Part shown: in pieces, positions 44,477 through 56,499 of the stretch | Layout of the letters: each line of letters starts with the position of its first letter | Position numbering within the stretch: the stretch's first letter is position 1 | NCBI GenBank assembly: GCA_030762935.1 | Contig: CM060895.1 | Span: forward strand, 38,865,001 to 38,929,000 | Direction: 5' to 3' | DNA length: 64,000 nt | Source of the DNA: Hymenopus coronatus | Lineage: Eukaryota > Arthropoda > Insecta > Mantodea > Hymenopodidae | The notes under the pieces: generated by a model | The model's database searches: none | What the model saw: only the letters and a program-made list of their open reading frames with translations | What the model was told of the DNA's origin: nothing | Program-made: the position numbers and the translations under genes

Positions 44477-46043
44477 TACAATTTTATCATGTTTAATTTG
44501 GACCAGCGTGTATTTTGGACCCATAACAGTTTAAGAAATTGGGTCCCGTTGGGAGCACCAACAATACGGGTATCTTGAGCAGCGTTTGTTGTTAGCGTTC
44601 CCTCCAATTTTCCGCATTCTATTGTCAGTAACCTTGGAGGGAAGTTGTGATCTTTGTTGAGAGCGTTTTCACTGTAATTTTGTCCCGCTTTTAGTATCGT
44701 GTTTTCTTCCACATAAGATCTTTATTTGGAAATCAAACCAAAACGACGGAATATTCAATATATTAAGGTGTGGTATAGGTTTTTTTTTCACAATTCAGTT
44801 TAGGATTATAAGAAATTGATACTCATAAAACTGTGTTGTGTCGTGTAATTTGGACCGAAGTGAGGTGTAATTTGGTCCAGACCAATTATCAAGTTGGGTA
44901 TCACATTCCAAATGAGCATGTGTGTATATATTTATTTATTTAAAGTCTCGCTTTTAATTTACTTTGGTAATTTCTTTAGATATGTACATATTACTGTTAC
45001 ACATTATACAAGTTGCGTAAATGTCCAGATTACAATAAGAGAAGCGTGCAAATCTTAGAGATCCTACTGTAAATGGAAAGAGGAAGATCAAGTACAATAA
45101 AGAGATACAATAAAGTCAAGGCACCAGCACCTATTGTGAGCATTGGGAGGCCTGCCGATCTGCCAAGTGACGTCGAGGATGAACTTGTGCATCACCTTGG
45201 AGAGAATATTCTATGTATGTTATAGTATTAAAATTATAAACCTACATAATAAATGTCCACATCAGGAGAGTCTTCAAAGAGAAGAAAAACAATTTTATCT
45301 TCAGGTGTGGTATTGATAGGAACACCTCATAAAGAAGTGTTAGTGAGAGCCTCTAATACCTCTAGAGTCAAGGGTAACACGAAAATCAATTTTGGTAAAG
45401 ATCAAATTAAAAACTCAGAAGAGACATTTTGTGTTGTATGTGGGGAATCTGATGAGGAAGACTGGATACAGTGTAATAAATGCAAAGGATGGGCTCATGA
45501 AGACTGTGCTGATATAAATGATCATTTATTACTTTTGTAGTAGGTGCATTGTGGAGTGAACAGTGAAATCCCCCTTTAATTTGGAACAAAAACTTGAAAA
45601 TAATAACAGTGTCCATAAAACTTTGGGTGAAATTGTTGTAAAGTGATATTAATTTTGTTAAAAGTAATCTGCTCTTCGGATATTTTGAATAATAATAATA
45701 ATAGGCATACATAATTATTATTCCAGGTCTAAATTAAGTGCTACTGTAAATTTCAATCATTAAAAGTGAATATAAAGGTATAAATATATTATATAATGGT
45801 CCAATTTGCACACCCTCTCAGACCAAATTATACGCCTCTGTTCCAAAATACCCGCCTTAGAAAGAAAAAAACTATGATTATAAAGTGCGAATTATGTAGC
45901 TGGAATGAAACCTTGAAAACTCTAATAACGGTATAAGTTCATCTCATTAACACGTTAAAATAAGTTGTGGACTTTGACGAAGGTTTTTTGTCAAATATTA
46001 GCACTTAAAGTTAAGTGGTCCAAATTACACGGACTTTCCTGTA
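44477..46043 (+). mobile_element. Pogo/Tigger-like DNA transposon, internally decayed
   Basis: The left end (44477-44504) and right end (46017-46043) are imperfect terminal inverted repeats sharing TAATTTGGACC and an outer TACA. The same core recurs in subterminal positions: TGTAATTTGGACC at 44846-44858, a variant with TAATTTGGTCC downstream, and inverted copies at 45796-45835. A transposase C-terminal ORF lies inside. An element of about 1.57 kb is too short for an intact pogo-type transposase plus ends, so the N-terminal and catalytic parts are missing or unrecognisable. Confidence 0.6.
45253..45540 (+). pseudogene. Transposase C-terminal fragment with CxxC zinc-binding tail
   Basis: The 95-codon ORF begins with a basic stretch (KRRKT), then 'VVLIGTPHKEVL', and ends with CVVCGESDEEDWIQCNKCKG followed by WAHEDC. 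The pattern C-x2-C...EDWIQC-x2-C-x2-W-x-HE-x-C is common at the C-terminus of insect pogo/Tigger-type DDE transposases. The DDE domain is not present upstream. A stop directly after DINDHLLLL truncates the expected final CxxC pair. Confidence 0.65.
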
Positions 46044-46119
46044 TTTAAGACTACTATTTCCAAAGCTCGAGGTTCAAATCCGCCACTTACACTCAAGTCG
46101 CCAGCATCTCCCCATAGAG
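46042..46119 (+). repeat. 78-bp direct repeat, right copy
   Basis: It begins at the outer end of the transposon's right terminus, and its first two bases overlap it. It matches 44391-44468 over its full length with few mismatches. Confidence 0.85.
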
Positions 46120-47304
46120 GGATACACTTGACTTTTTTCTCTCATGCCATTAATCCCAATACGAGAGGATAATATCTGTTTCTGGATGCGGGCGCGCGTC
46201 GGTAATGCCAAATTGCTCCAAGAGCACACTCGTTGGGAAAACAAAGCTTTGTGTCGCAGCCGCTCCAGTCAGATTAATGCTGGAGTGCTGCAAATTATTT
46301 CGCCTTGGATTGCGGTTCTTCTCACAAGTGCTGCAGCAAATTTGAAACGCTAAATAAGAGGAAACAGCTTCTGTGTGCTGCAGTTTATACAATCCTCTTT
46401 AGAATCTCTGCAATAAGAGGCAGTTCTTGTTAATTAGTCTGGCTCCTTTATATGAAACTGATAACGACAATACTAGTTATATTGTGACGATTAAGTTTTT
46501 GCATTTTTATTTTACCCATAATAATATTTAATTTTATGGTAGCACCCTTTCATTGCATGAAAATCTGGGACACCTCCGCTGTCGGCCAGACGCTGCTTCT
46601 GACGCGGTGGGATCGAATATCCAATATCACAGCCAGTTGGATCTGTTTTCTGGCTGCTGATGTCAGCTATGCCTTGTTAGGATAAACAAACTTATTGCTC
46701 AGGTCAGATTTAAGAAATATATTTAAACCCCGGATTTTGCTAGCTCTGCGTCTTTTTGCCGTCACTACTAGCCGAATCTGCGTCGCTTTGCGTTCCGGAC
46801 TTAGGATATTGCTAATAGTACATTACTTCAAGACCTATCACGTTCTTTGGGTCAAGAGGTAAGGTGACCACAACTGAATTATCTAGCATCATCAACACGC
46901 AAAAACCTCGTCATTGTCATCTGTTTGTAACATAATGTAAATACAGTTTAGTTACCTTGAGTTACCTCTCTCATAGCGTCGATTTAAAGTATGATATTAC
47001 CTTTCACCACACCTGGACCTATCTCCTGCCGTTTAAATTAAGTGTTGGGTATTTGTAAACCCCGATACCTTAGAGCACCCTCATCCATAAGTATCCTTCA
47101 CCCAGTTCAGTAACGTGCATATTTGGTGTGAGATGCCAATGTTAGCAAAGTCGCGCATAAAGCTAAACTGTTGCAATGGGTATTATATCAGAAAACTCAC
47201 CGTGACATATTTAATTGAGTTGCTATGGAGCGCACTTCTGATGTTATCATGACAATATTGGACTAAGAATCCCCAAAATTCGTATTATTTTCAAAAATAC
47301 TTAC
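46120..47304. other. No recognised gene
   Basis: Overlapping ORFs on opposite strands at 46144-46392 have no motif. 46540-47000 is relatively GC-balanced. No repeat from the window's families was seen. Confidence 0.4.
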
Positions 47305-47399
47305 CGCCAACACTATCACCACCGCCACCACTACTAATACTGCTAATACTACTATTACCACTACTACTACAACCACCACCACCACTAATACTACTTCTC
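47305..47399. repeat. (ACT/ACC)n trinucleotide tract, left flank of the R1-like LINE
   Basis: Imperfect ACC, ACT and AAT units. The tract reads in frame into the LINE ORF1 as a threonine-rich stretch. The same trinucleotides resume at 49785, beyond the LINE 3' end. Confidence 0.85.
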
Positions 47400-47401
47400 G
47401 T

Positions 47402-48117
47402 TTGGACACCAGGGCTATTATTGTCAACCCTGGAGTACGTACTTATGCTGAATTGCTGAAGGAGGTTAAGAACACTGTGAACTTGCAGGATATTGGAGTG
47501 GAGGTACAAAATCTACAGAAGACTCGTAGAGGAGAGCTGCTTCTCACGGTTAAAGGAGAAGCTGACAAAGTGGAACCGTTACGAAAAGCTATTATTCACT
47601 CCATTAAAGACACCACTGTACGCTGTTCTCGGAGGAATGATGTGCTTTTACATATGCATGACATTGATGCTATTACTACCACAACGGAGGTGCAGAAAGC
47701 AATCTCACAAGTTTTGGAAGTGCATTCCAATACCGTTCAGGTTACCTCGATGAGACCTACAGGTACTGAGGGTCAGATGATACAATTGCATTAAGCGTAG
47801 ACCTCGGCCGTCGACTACTGCATGTAGGCTCGGTCCGCATCGGCTGGTGTTCCTGCAGAGTTCAAGAACGGGTTTTTATTCCACGATATTTTAACTGTAA
47901 CGAGTTTGGACATCGTGCCCACAGATGCAATGGACCTAATAGAAGACATGTTTGCCTGAACTATGGCAAAGACGGGCATCTGGCTGTGCACTGCACTAGT
48001 GAATCCTATTATATGACATGTAAAACTCTGGGCCATAAACTTGGCACTAACCGTTGCCCTCGTTATCGTAAACTGGTCAGTGGAGCTAGAACCCAACGCC
48101 TCAATCACTCCCAATGA
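47402..48117 (+). pseudogene. R1-clade LINE ORF1 (gag-like) with degraded CCHC knuckles, frameshifted
   Basis: The first frame (to 47794) has 'YAELLKEVKNTVNL' and 'EVQNLQKTRRGELLLTVKG', typical of the R1-clade ORF1 core, and 'MHDIDAITTTTEVQKAI'. It ends at a stop. The product continues in another frame (47797-48117) with 'GSVRIGWCSCRV', 'CNEFGHRAHRC', 'CLNYGKDGHLAVHC' and 'CKTLGHKLGTNRC'. These are three zinc knuckles, of which at least two have lost a cysteine. The protein would bind element RNA. No ATG lies at the start, and the frame is open upstream into the trinucleotide tract. Confidence 0.82.
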
Positions 48118-48217
48118 CAGTCTCCCATTTGTACTTGGGTCGACCGTTTGTCTTAAGGATACTTCAAAGTAATGTTGATAGAAGAAGAGCCGCAATAAAT
48201 CTCATGTACCAACGACC

Positions 48218-49599
48218 ATGGAACATAAAGTTGATTTGATTATAATGGATGAACCTGTCTCTAGGGTTCACCAGGAACAGTGGATTGTAGATCAGAACAC
48301 ATATGTGGCTCTAAAAGTCATTACCGCCGATCTTCAGTTGGTTAGGACTGGAGCAGGAGCCGGAATCGTCTGGTTGGAGACTACTTTGGTGACAATATAT
48401 GACTGATATATATCCCCAAATATAGATTTCTCTATCTTTGTGAACTTTTTGCGCGCATTGCGCTTATCTGAGGGATGTCATGCAACAGAAGTGCTTGTGG
48501 GAGGAGATTTTAATGCTAAGTCCCACATTTAGGGATCTCCAGTTGAGGATGCTAGAGGAAAACTGATGGCCGAGTGGCTGGCGGAAGAGGATCTGGTGAT
48601 ATACAATTTTGGAACAGCGCCGACATTTGTCCGCCAAGAAAGCACTTCATATATCGATGTTACTTTTATTACGGCAGTCAACGACTGTTTGCTACGCAAG
48701 AAGCTGAAGTTGGCCCACCATAAAACTGAGACAGTGTTGTTAGTAGGTGGCCGGAAGGTCCAGACTATCCGTCTGAAAGTAGGAGCTTTATCAGTCGTCA
48801 GTCAGGAGTCCCTGAAGAATTTGGGTGTTTATTTGGACGTAACTTGTACATGGGATATCAGAGAAGGCAGGGCAGGCTATTGCTCACATTAGTCGTTTAA
48901 TGCCCAATGTAGGCGGCCCAAGGGAGCACACAAGGCGCATTCTATTCTCCGTGGTGCAATCCATTATTTTATATGGAGTATGTATATGGAGTAAGGCCTT
49001 GAGACGTAACATATATACTTCTAAGCTCCTGAGCGTCCAGCGGAAGGCTATACGCATCACTAGTGCATACAGAACCACATCTACTAAGGCTTTGCTGCTT
49101 ATTGCCAGGACTCCTCCGATTGTTCTGCTTGCTGAGGAACGACTTTTGTTGGAGGCACATACCATTGAAAGAGTGGAGGCCCGCACCCTATTGCTTGCCA
49201 AGTGGCAGGAACTTTGGGATGTTGATGATGGGATTGCCCATTGGACAAAGCGCTTGATTAGAGATGTCGCCATTTGGTATAACCATAAACGTGGGAATGT
49301 AAATTTCTATCTTACTCAGTTGTTGGTCGGACATGGCTGTTTTACCAACTATCTACATCGCTTTGGTTTAAGTGCTACTTCCGAATGCTATTTTTAAGGA
49401 AAGTATGACACAGCTGAATACCTTCTTTCACTGTGTTTGGTGGCATCATCAACGCCATCAGGCCGAGAGCCAATTGGGAGTTTTGACGCCCGAGAACCTT
49501 CTGTCTAAGATGCTTGCCTGTGCACGGAATTGGAGTATTGTTTCTAGATTGGCCCGTGACATTTTGCGTAGTAAACGATTGGAGATGAATGACAGCTGA
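48218..49599 (+). pseudogene. R1-clade LINE ORF2: endonuclease joined to reverse transcriptase C-terminus
   Basis: Endonuclease: 'DLIIMDEPVSR' near the start, 'GGDFNAKS' (catalytic block) near 48500 and 'SYIDVTF' near 48650. In-frame stops are TGA at 48404 and TAG at 48530. The same frame then passes directly from 'DVTFIT' into 'LKLAHHKTETVLL' (48700s), a block normally found after the polymerase active site, so the fingers and palm with the YADD motif are missing. After a frameshift near 48870 come 'MPNVGGPREHTRRILFSVVQ', 'SAYRTTSTKALL' and 'LTQLLVGHGCFTNYL'. A further shift near 49380 leads to the HC motif in 'FFHCVWW' and the end at 49599. Confidence 0.85.
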
Positions 49600-49784
49600 G
49601 ACCAGTACACATTTCCATAGATTATATAGACCAATAATACTTACCACCTTGAATCGCTTCCCCCTGAAGTAGTCTTGGGCAATTCCGAGGGGAATTTTAC
49701 ATTGATTCTTGCAGGGTTTTTTTAGTTGGTGAAAATCCAACTCGCCTAAGGCGTCTTTATAAGATATTTTCCCCTGCTCAAAAA

Positions 49785-50167
<383 letters not shown>

Positions 50168-50391
50168 TACTATTCCGGCGGAGGACGATGGATTTTTTCG
50201 GGTGTAAAAATCCTTAGCATGGCTTCCTTCGGAAGGGAAGTAAAGCCGTTGGTCCCATGTCGTAGATTTACGGCACGTAAAAGAACCTCAAGCCTGATTG
50301 AGAGGCCTCTGAGCAAAATTAAGCGATCTTTCACGCCCAATATATAGAATGGGACGCTGAGAACCACAGCAATTAAAGAGCGTCCATAAAT
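50168..50391 (+). mobile_element. SINE C inserted in the trinucleotide array, head truncated
   Basis: It starts at 'TTCCGGCGGAGGACGATGG', just after the B-box position, and includes the GGCTTCCTTCGGAAGGGA block and the 3' end 'AAGAGCGTCCATAAATAACA'. CTA repeats lie on both sides, so the array predates it or has re-expanded around it. Confidence 0.85.
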
Positions 50392-50408
50392 AACACGCCA
50401 TTTACATT

Positions 50409-50424
50409 TACTACTACTCTACTT

Positions 50425-50477
<53 letters not shown>

Positions 50478-50478
50478 G

Positions 50479-50555
<77 letters not shown>

Positions 50556-50556
50556 G

Positions 50557-50616
<60 letters not shown>

Positions 50617-50621
50617 TACTT

Positions 50622-50677
<56 letters not shown>

Positions 50678-50678
50678 G

Positions 50679-50713
<35 letters not shown>

Positions 50714-50770
50714 GTTACTAATACTACTACTACCACCAACACCACACCAATACCACCACCACCACTACTA
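50409..50770. repeat. (CTA)n trinucleotide array
   Basis: About 110 units, with an internal longer period: 'CTCTACTTCTACTA' recurs at about 50415 and 50613, and single CTG variants recur, suggesting duplication of a block of about 200 bp. Confidence 0.97.
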
Positions 50771-50783
50771 GTAAGTAGTGGAA

Positions 50784-51080
50784 ATAAGGTATTTCAGCCG
50801 AAAATTCGATGTCGAGATTTCATCGGAAATATGTTTTGAGATCGCTGAATCCAAAAAAGCTTACTTCGATTTGCATGATTTAGATAAAAGAATATTTTGT
50901 GTAAGAATAATTTTTTTGCAGAACAGGTAAAAAAGTCATGCGAGAGGAACACATAAGATTTGTCTAAAAGCGTTTTTATATACAAGAACCCTAAAACGTG
51001 TATTTCAGCGAAATTTTGTTACCGAAATGTTGTTGAAATAAAATTCCTTCTTTACCCATGCACTAAGAAGAGAAAGTAAA
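50784..51080. repeat. Rep-A copy 28: deleted plus copy followed by a minus head fragment
   Basis: 50784-50962 jumps from the head block ('GAAAATTCGATGTCGAGATT') to the tail ('CGAGAGGAACACATAAGATT'). 50985-51080 is a minus-oriented head fragment ('CACTAAGAAGAGAAAGTAAA'). The outer ends are heads. Confidence 0.72.
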
Positions 51081-51219
51081 AAGGTGCCAGATTTTACGTT
51101 AAAATGTTCATTATGAAGACAAGCACATGAGATATTCTTTAGTGAAAAAAATATTTCACCAATCTCTGTATTTAAGCAGATGTTAATGTGCACTTTATCT
51201 CTTTGGAGTACTTATGCTA

Positions 51220-52105
51220 TTACTTTCTGTGCACGTATTATGTGCATAGTGTATAGAGAAGTTATTGTATTGCACCCAAAAATTCGATACCGAGATTTCA
51301 CCAGAAATATATGTTTTTGAGACCCCCGAATAAAAAAAAAAGAAGCATTTTTAGAAAAATGTCCGTACCTGTGTCGGTCTGTATGGTGTCTGTCAGTGTG
51401 TGTGTGTGTGTCTTTGGGCAGCATAGCTCAAAAACGAAAAGCCCGTTAAATACCAAACTTGGTATTTAAGTTCAGAATCTTCCAAGGATGCGACACGAAG
51501 TTTTCAAGAAAAAAAAACCCACCCCAAACTACCCTTTACATGGAAAAATGTTGATTTTCTCAAAAATGGCTCTGACGATTTTGATTAAAATGTCATATAT
51601 TGAAGATATTTACATGACAAATAAAATGCATATCTTGAATTTTCTAGGAATATCATTTGAAGACGTCTTTATTCTGGATGAACTTTGCGGAATTTTGCAT
51701 AACTGGTAAACCGTAAAAGATAGACAAAAACTTACGAAACAGAAAATGTAGAGCTCGTTAAAACACACAATTTATGTTACATTTTTTTCGTGGAGTTGAC
51801 CGTTTTTTAGATATTCTTTGTTATTGGTTTCAGCTTTAAAATACTTATACTTTTCTCATACGGGACGTTGTCAACTCCTGTCCATACAAAGGAACTTCAA
51901 TCACATAGCAACCACCTTTTAAAAGATTTGACTATCGATTTAGTCTCTGGTACTCCCTTATTTTCCTTCTACTTACAAGGAAGTAGCTAATAAGACCCTT
52001 TTTGCCACTTTTGTCTCGATTAGCATTAAGTAAATAGAAGAATAAGGTTTTTAACAGTGAGTTATCGCAGAGATGTAGAGAAAGTCATGTGAATGGAACA
52101 CATTT
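51220..52105 (+). repeat. Rep-A copy 29, full length (about 0.89 kb)
   Basis: Head palindrome 'GTATTATGTGCATAGTGTAT' near 51235; (TG)n short; complete body; tail 'GTGAATGGAACACATTTTTA'. TTATGCTAT occurs at 51212-51220 and again at 52132-52140. That could be a 9-bp target-site duplication if the element extends about 26 bp past the usual tail, but it may be chance. Confidence 0.88.
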
Positions 52106-53448
52106 TTAATTGCTAACTATAATGCTAGTTATTATGCTATGTCGTAACTAAATTTAATGAAATTGTCAAAATGATCTCAGCGGGATTATTAAGATATCAC
52201 TTGTTGGGCGCTTCTAGTGTCATTATTTATTTATTCAGACATGCATTCATTAAGTGCATGGGCCAGAACAAATTCGATTTATGCAGCAAGATATCTACAT
52301 AATTACAAAATATAAATTTTATAAACTCTAAGTAGTACATTTCAAGGATTACACTATGTAGGTATTAAAACATTTATACTTTTACAGCATAGCTCCTTAT
52401 GTAAATTTTACCAATCTGATTTGCATTAAAAAACAATTAAAGTTGTTTACGTAATTGGGAATTCAAATGTATCATTTCTATAATTACAATTGAAATATTA
52501 AATGTTATCAAAAGGTACACGGCTTCACTTATAATAGTTTTCAAAATAATGTTTAACCTATATTTTCATTTTTGTACTCTTTCTTGATACTCTTTAAACA
52601 ATTTAATTCTAAACTGGTTGAACACATCATAGCTTGGTATAGGTATTCTAAACACTTTCCTTTAAATGCTACAAGTTTAGCTTCTTTATCTGCAAATCCA
52701 TTCGCTTTTAAATCTAGTGTTAACAATATGTGAGAATCAAGCACCATCTACCACCAAAGAACAAAAGAAGATAACTGCTGTTACAGTGTATTGAGAACTC
52801 AGCGCATTCTATGGAGCATAGCCTGAACTTGTAGCCATTCGGTAGAAATTGACTGCAACTGCTCACACAAAATGTGTGGAGGTATCTCTTCAAAGGCTTC
52901 AAGAGTTCTGGAAACTCGTCCAGACGCTGAAAAGCACCTAAAATAATTATTGTATGCAATTTTGGCAGACCTGTCTTTCATTCAATTTCCGGCAGCTGCA
53001 ACCTACATCAGTCGCTGTTAGATGGGTGTTCTTGGCCTTTAATTTAGGGAAAATTTAATGAAAGTTCCCAAGAAGTCAAATGGCTGACTTATCAATAAAC
53101 GGAAGTACTACCAACTTACGTTTGGAATTACTAGTTTCAAGTCAGTCAAAAAATCGAATCTGTTTTTTTTTTAAAACCACAAGCTCAATAAATCACTTCC
53201 CGGCACTAAATATCGTATTGCATTTAATGGCAAATTGAGTTTTAAAAGCGTGAAACACGTGTAAGAACTAATCCGAACCAAGAATTATTTCCTTTAAACC
53301 CAAGAGTTGCCATCCCACAAGTCAAAATCTGTATCGCCAACGCAACAACTGCAATTAACACCAACTACCATCCTATCTTTACCCGCTAATATTTTAGGTT
53401 GATAATATTAATGTCAACTAAATAAACAGAATGTCGTCAAAAGTCGTC
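52106..53448. other. No recognised gene
   Basis: Minus-strand ORFs at 52553-52747, 52720-52959 and 52799-52981 overlap in different frames and show no motif I can name. Confidence 0.4.
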
Positions 53449-53700
53449 CTCTGTGGTCTGGAAGTAAATGCTAGCTTTTGGTTCCCAAGGTCATGGGTTC
53501 AACCCCAGAGGAGGGCGATGGATTTTTTTCGGGCGTAAAAATCTAAGCATGGCTTCCTTCGGAAGGGAAGTGAAACCACTAGTCCCGTACGGATTCTCAA
53601 GCTTGAGAAAAAGGCCTCAGAGCAAAATTAAGCGGTCTTTCACGCCTAATATAGAATAGAAGGTTGGGAACCATCTTAGAAGGAGTGCGCATGCATAAAA
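53449..53700 (+). mobile_element. SINE C copy
   Basis: The head includes 'CATGGGTTCAACCCCAGAGG' (B-box region), then 'GGCTTCCTTCGGAAGGGA'. About 25 bp of the middle are deleted after 'CTAGTCCCGT' compared with the copy at 13441. The end reads 'GGAGTGCGCATGCATAAAA'. Confidence 0.83.
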
Positions 53701-53805
53701 CTCAATTTTAATTTTTAAGCAAGCTTCGGTTTGAATATTTTAACGAACACACACGGCCTAAGACCTTAGACTACTTTCTTTCGCTACTCAGTGATGTAGG
53801 GCAGT

Positions 53806-54026
53806 GTTTTTTTTTTTTTGTTTTTTTTTTTTTTTTGTAAGTGTTTAACGCCCGTATTAGCACATAGGCACCGTCGTAGGCGATGATACGTGGAATGAAG
53901 ATGGAGCATCGGTAGAAAGCGATGGCAATGTAAACCAAAGAACCTGGAGAAAATCCGGTTCTGCGCCGCTTCAGGGCAGCCTGGGTGAGAGGCGAGTGGT
54001 CTAACCACTTGGCCACGATGCGGCCA
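53806..54026 (-). mobile_element. SINE D copy with long poly(A)
   Basis: On the minus strand the tRNA-like head (GTGGCCAAGTGGTTAGACCA) is at the right, the body includes 'CTTCATTCCACGTATCATCG', and the left end is a T-rich run (53807-53836) corresponding to an A-tail. The head lacks a clear B box. Confidence 0.8.
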
Positions 54027-54349
54027 TTGTGGAACTGTTGAAGTACCTGCAGGGTATGATCATTTTTAGTGCAGTAGGTAGAAAGCTATACTTTGTAAAA
54101 AGGAATCTATAATCGAATTCAAAATTACATAATGCAAGACGTAGTTTCGCGTGTTTTGACTACTATAAATCATTAAATTGTGGAAATTCGTTTTAAATAC
54201 GATATAATTACTTGTCAAGATTGGTAACATAACGAAACTTTGTGGTGTGTTAAGCGCTATGCTAGAACACACTCAAAAAATTGAGTCAGATTTTTTATCA
54301 CCAGTGGAACATTTCAAACTTGTTTTTCTCTTCATCTCATTAAATCTCG

Positions 54350-54467
54350 AGAAAACCCGCCCCTTCGCCGCTTTGTCCACCACAAATCCCATATGCGGTC
54401 GCCTGGTATCGAACCCGGTCCACCTAGGGGAGAGGTGAGTGATCTAACCACTCGACCACGGCGGCCT
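54350..54467 (-). mobile_element. SINE D copy, 3' truncated, inside a LINE
   Basis: Head 'GTGGTCGAGTGGTTAGATCA' with B box 'GGGTTCGATACC'. It abuts the jockey-type fragment at 54468, whose reading frame ends at this point. Confidence 0.75.
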
Positions 54468-55200
54468 TAGCACGATGTGATATATGCTGTTAAATGCCTT
54501 TGCAAATATTCCTAATGGCAGTTCCTTTTTATCCAAGGTTGTTAATATCTCAGAAGTGAGCATGCATGTAGGATTTTCTGTTGAATTGTTTCCTGAATCC
54601 AAAATGGGATGCAGAGAGAGTGTTTATTAAATCCGTGTATTTTAAATCCCATTATATACCGCTTCCGCCACACTTTAGGAAAGGTTGCCAAGAGAGTAGT
54701 GGGCCTATAATTGGAGGTCAGATTTTCATCTTCTTTTTTGTATAAAGGCTTAACAATAGTGCATTTCATTTTTGTGCAAATGTCCCTGACAAAAATAATA
54801 ATTGCGTATGTAACCAGGTGACTCACTCAACTCTTGTATGCAATATTTTAATAATTTGGTACTTTTCTCGTCCCATCCATGAGAGGTTTTGCTTTTTAGC
54901 GGATTAACAATCTTTTTTATCTCTATGGGAATTGTGAATTCCATCTATAATTTACAATTTATTTTGGGTCATAACTTTTAAAGAATATTTATTGATTGCG
55001 ATTAATTTTGGTTCAGATGTGTTTATTTTACTTTTTACCACATTAAGGAAATGTGTGTCAAATGCATTAACCAGTCATAGTAATTACTGACTTCTTCATT
55101 CCCATAATAATTACGTGAGCAATATTATTGTTTGTGTTAAGTCTTCCTGTTTCAGATATTCCACATTGCTTTAATTTATTACTGTATGTATCAAGCTAAT
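54468..55200 (-). pseudogene. Jockey-type LINE ORF2 fragment (linker and reverse transcriptase N-terminus)
   Basis: In minus-strand order: 'VNAFDTHFLNVVKSKIN' near 55060; 'EIKKIVNPLKSKTSHGWDEK' (the usual I..LK.KTS.G.D block) near 54910; 'SNYRPTTLLATFPKVWRK' (the NYRPISLL...K..E block) near 54690; and 'GIFAKAFNSIYH' (decayed FxDxxKAFDxIxH block) near 54490. Frames change several times. The active site with FADD is not included. Upstream similarity fades beyond about 55200. Confidence 0.8.
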
Positions 55201-56490
55201 AATACCTTATTTTTATTCATTAATTACTCTTTCAAGCACTTTTCATTATGTTTTGTGGGCTGTTTTAATGTTAGGATTATTACTTGTGCCGTAAAGTAAG
55301 AATAGATTTATTTTATTTGTACAGAAATTTTTATGTCCAAGGCAATCCCTTCTTGATGCGTCACGAGGTTTTATTACGAAAATTAGCTTCGAATGATAAC
55401 AGCAAAGTTTTCAGAAACTCGCCAAATTTGCCGTCTACTTGAATTTTGATATCACCCATTTTTTAATTTTAAAGCTAATTTTAAATTCATTGGTATACTC
55501 ATCAGTACATCACTAGTTATTCTTCTTGTAAACCTACTTTTCTCACTATTAGTTCGATTGCTTGCTATGGCACGTATTTACTATAATGACCATCGTGATC
55601 TGACACGCCATTTACAACAGGAGTTATGGTATATTTCGGAATCTTTTATGTATCTAGAAAAATATTACCTTTAGTAATATAGTTCATAGGAATTCTGTTC
55701 CAAGCTAAATGCATGTAACACGAAGTGAGGTATATTTTGGTTTTGTCCTTAGGCGTGATATTAAAAATCTCCACCAACCATTATTTTAGCATTTATGTAA
55801 AAGCATCTATGTAAATGTGTGAGTTTGTTGTTTCTAAACTCTTTATAAACCCTTGAAAGTTCCTTATGGGAGTTCTATATTTTGCTAAAAGTGTTTATAT
55901 ATCCTTATCAAAATTCTTTTTCCACAGAAAAAAAATGTAACATTTATGCTGGTGAACTTTATCGCGTTTTTAGCTTCACTGCAATTTAAATTACTTCTAC
56001 AAAATCTGGATCATAATGTGTATTTAATGAAGTTCATCTGTTTAATGTGTATTTAATGAAGTTGACGCGTTTAACCTCTACTTATATATCATGTGGTGCT
56101 CTGTTATGCAAATTACTGTAACATCACAATTTGAACCTTGAATATATATATATTCAACTCCTGTATTTTATTCTTTAACTCTATTTTACTTTAGTTGTAT
56201 GAACAAATGATTTGTTTGATACTGAAGGGGAGGAACAAATTTTACCTGAGTTGTCTCTCCTTTTACCTTCTTCCTAAAAGACGAGAGCGGGAATCACAAT
56301 ACAGATTATTTATTGCCTCTCGCGATTATTACATTTTAATTCCTCTGCAGCAAAGAGACTCGCAAACGCGCCTCTTGCTTAAGAAATTGAGATGTCGTCC
56401 GTGCCGTGTGAAGTGCTTTCGATGAATGCCGAAATTTTCATAATAATTCAATCATATATCAAACAGGTCATTTAGTATTTTACACTAAAT
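55201..56490. other. AT-rich stretch, nothing recognised
   Basis: An ORF of 76 codons at 56195-56425 has no motif. A small hairpin (CATTTAGT...ACTAAATG) lies at 56469-56491, directly before the next LINE fragment. Confidence 0.4.
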
Positions 56491-56499
56491 GAGCTGAAC

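Larger units (their letters stand above)
47400..49784 (+). mobile_element. R1-clade non-LTR retrotransposon, internally deleted, within an (ACT/ACC)n tract
   Basis: ORF1 with zinc knuckles, an ORF2 endonuclease, the reverse transcriptase C-terminus and the C-terminal domain appear in the expected order. A 3' region of about 180 bp follows, ending in an A-run at 49781-49789. That region holds a small hairpin: GGGTTTTTTTAGTTGG pairs with GTGAAAATCC near 49713-49738. The whole is about 2.4 kb, against the more than 5 kb usual for intact R1-clade elements, because the reverse transcriptase core is missing. Two in-frame stops and at least three frameshifts show it is dead. Confidence 0.85.

Noticed and set aside
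47900..48060. Host zinc-finger protein
   Set aside because: The CCHC knuckles are those of the R1-clade ORF1 and sit in element order between ORF1 core and ORF2.
50409..50770. Telomeric or centromeric satellite
   Set aside because: The unit is CTA with local variants, not the arthropod TTAGG telomere repeat, and the array is short and interrupted by mobile elements.
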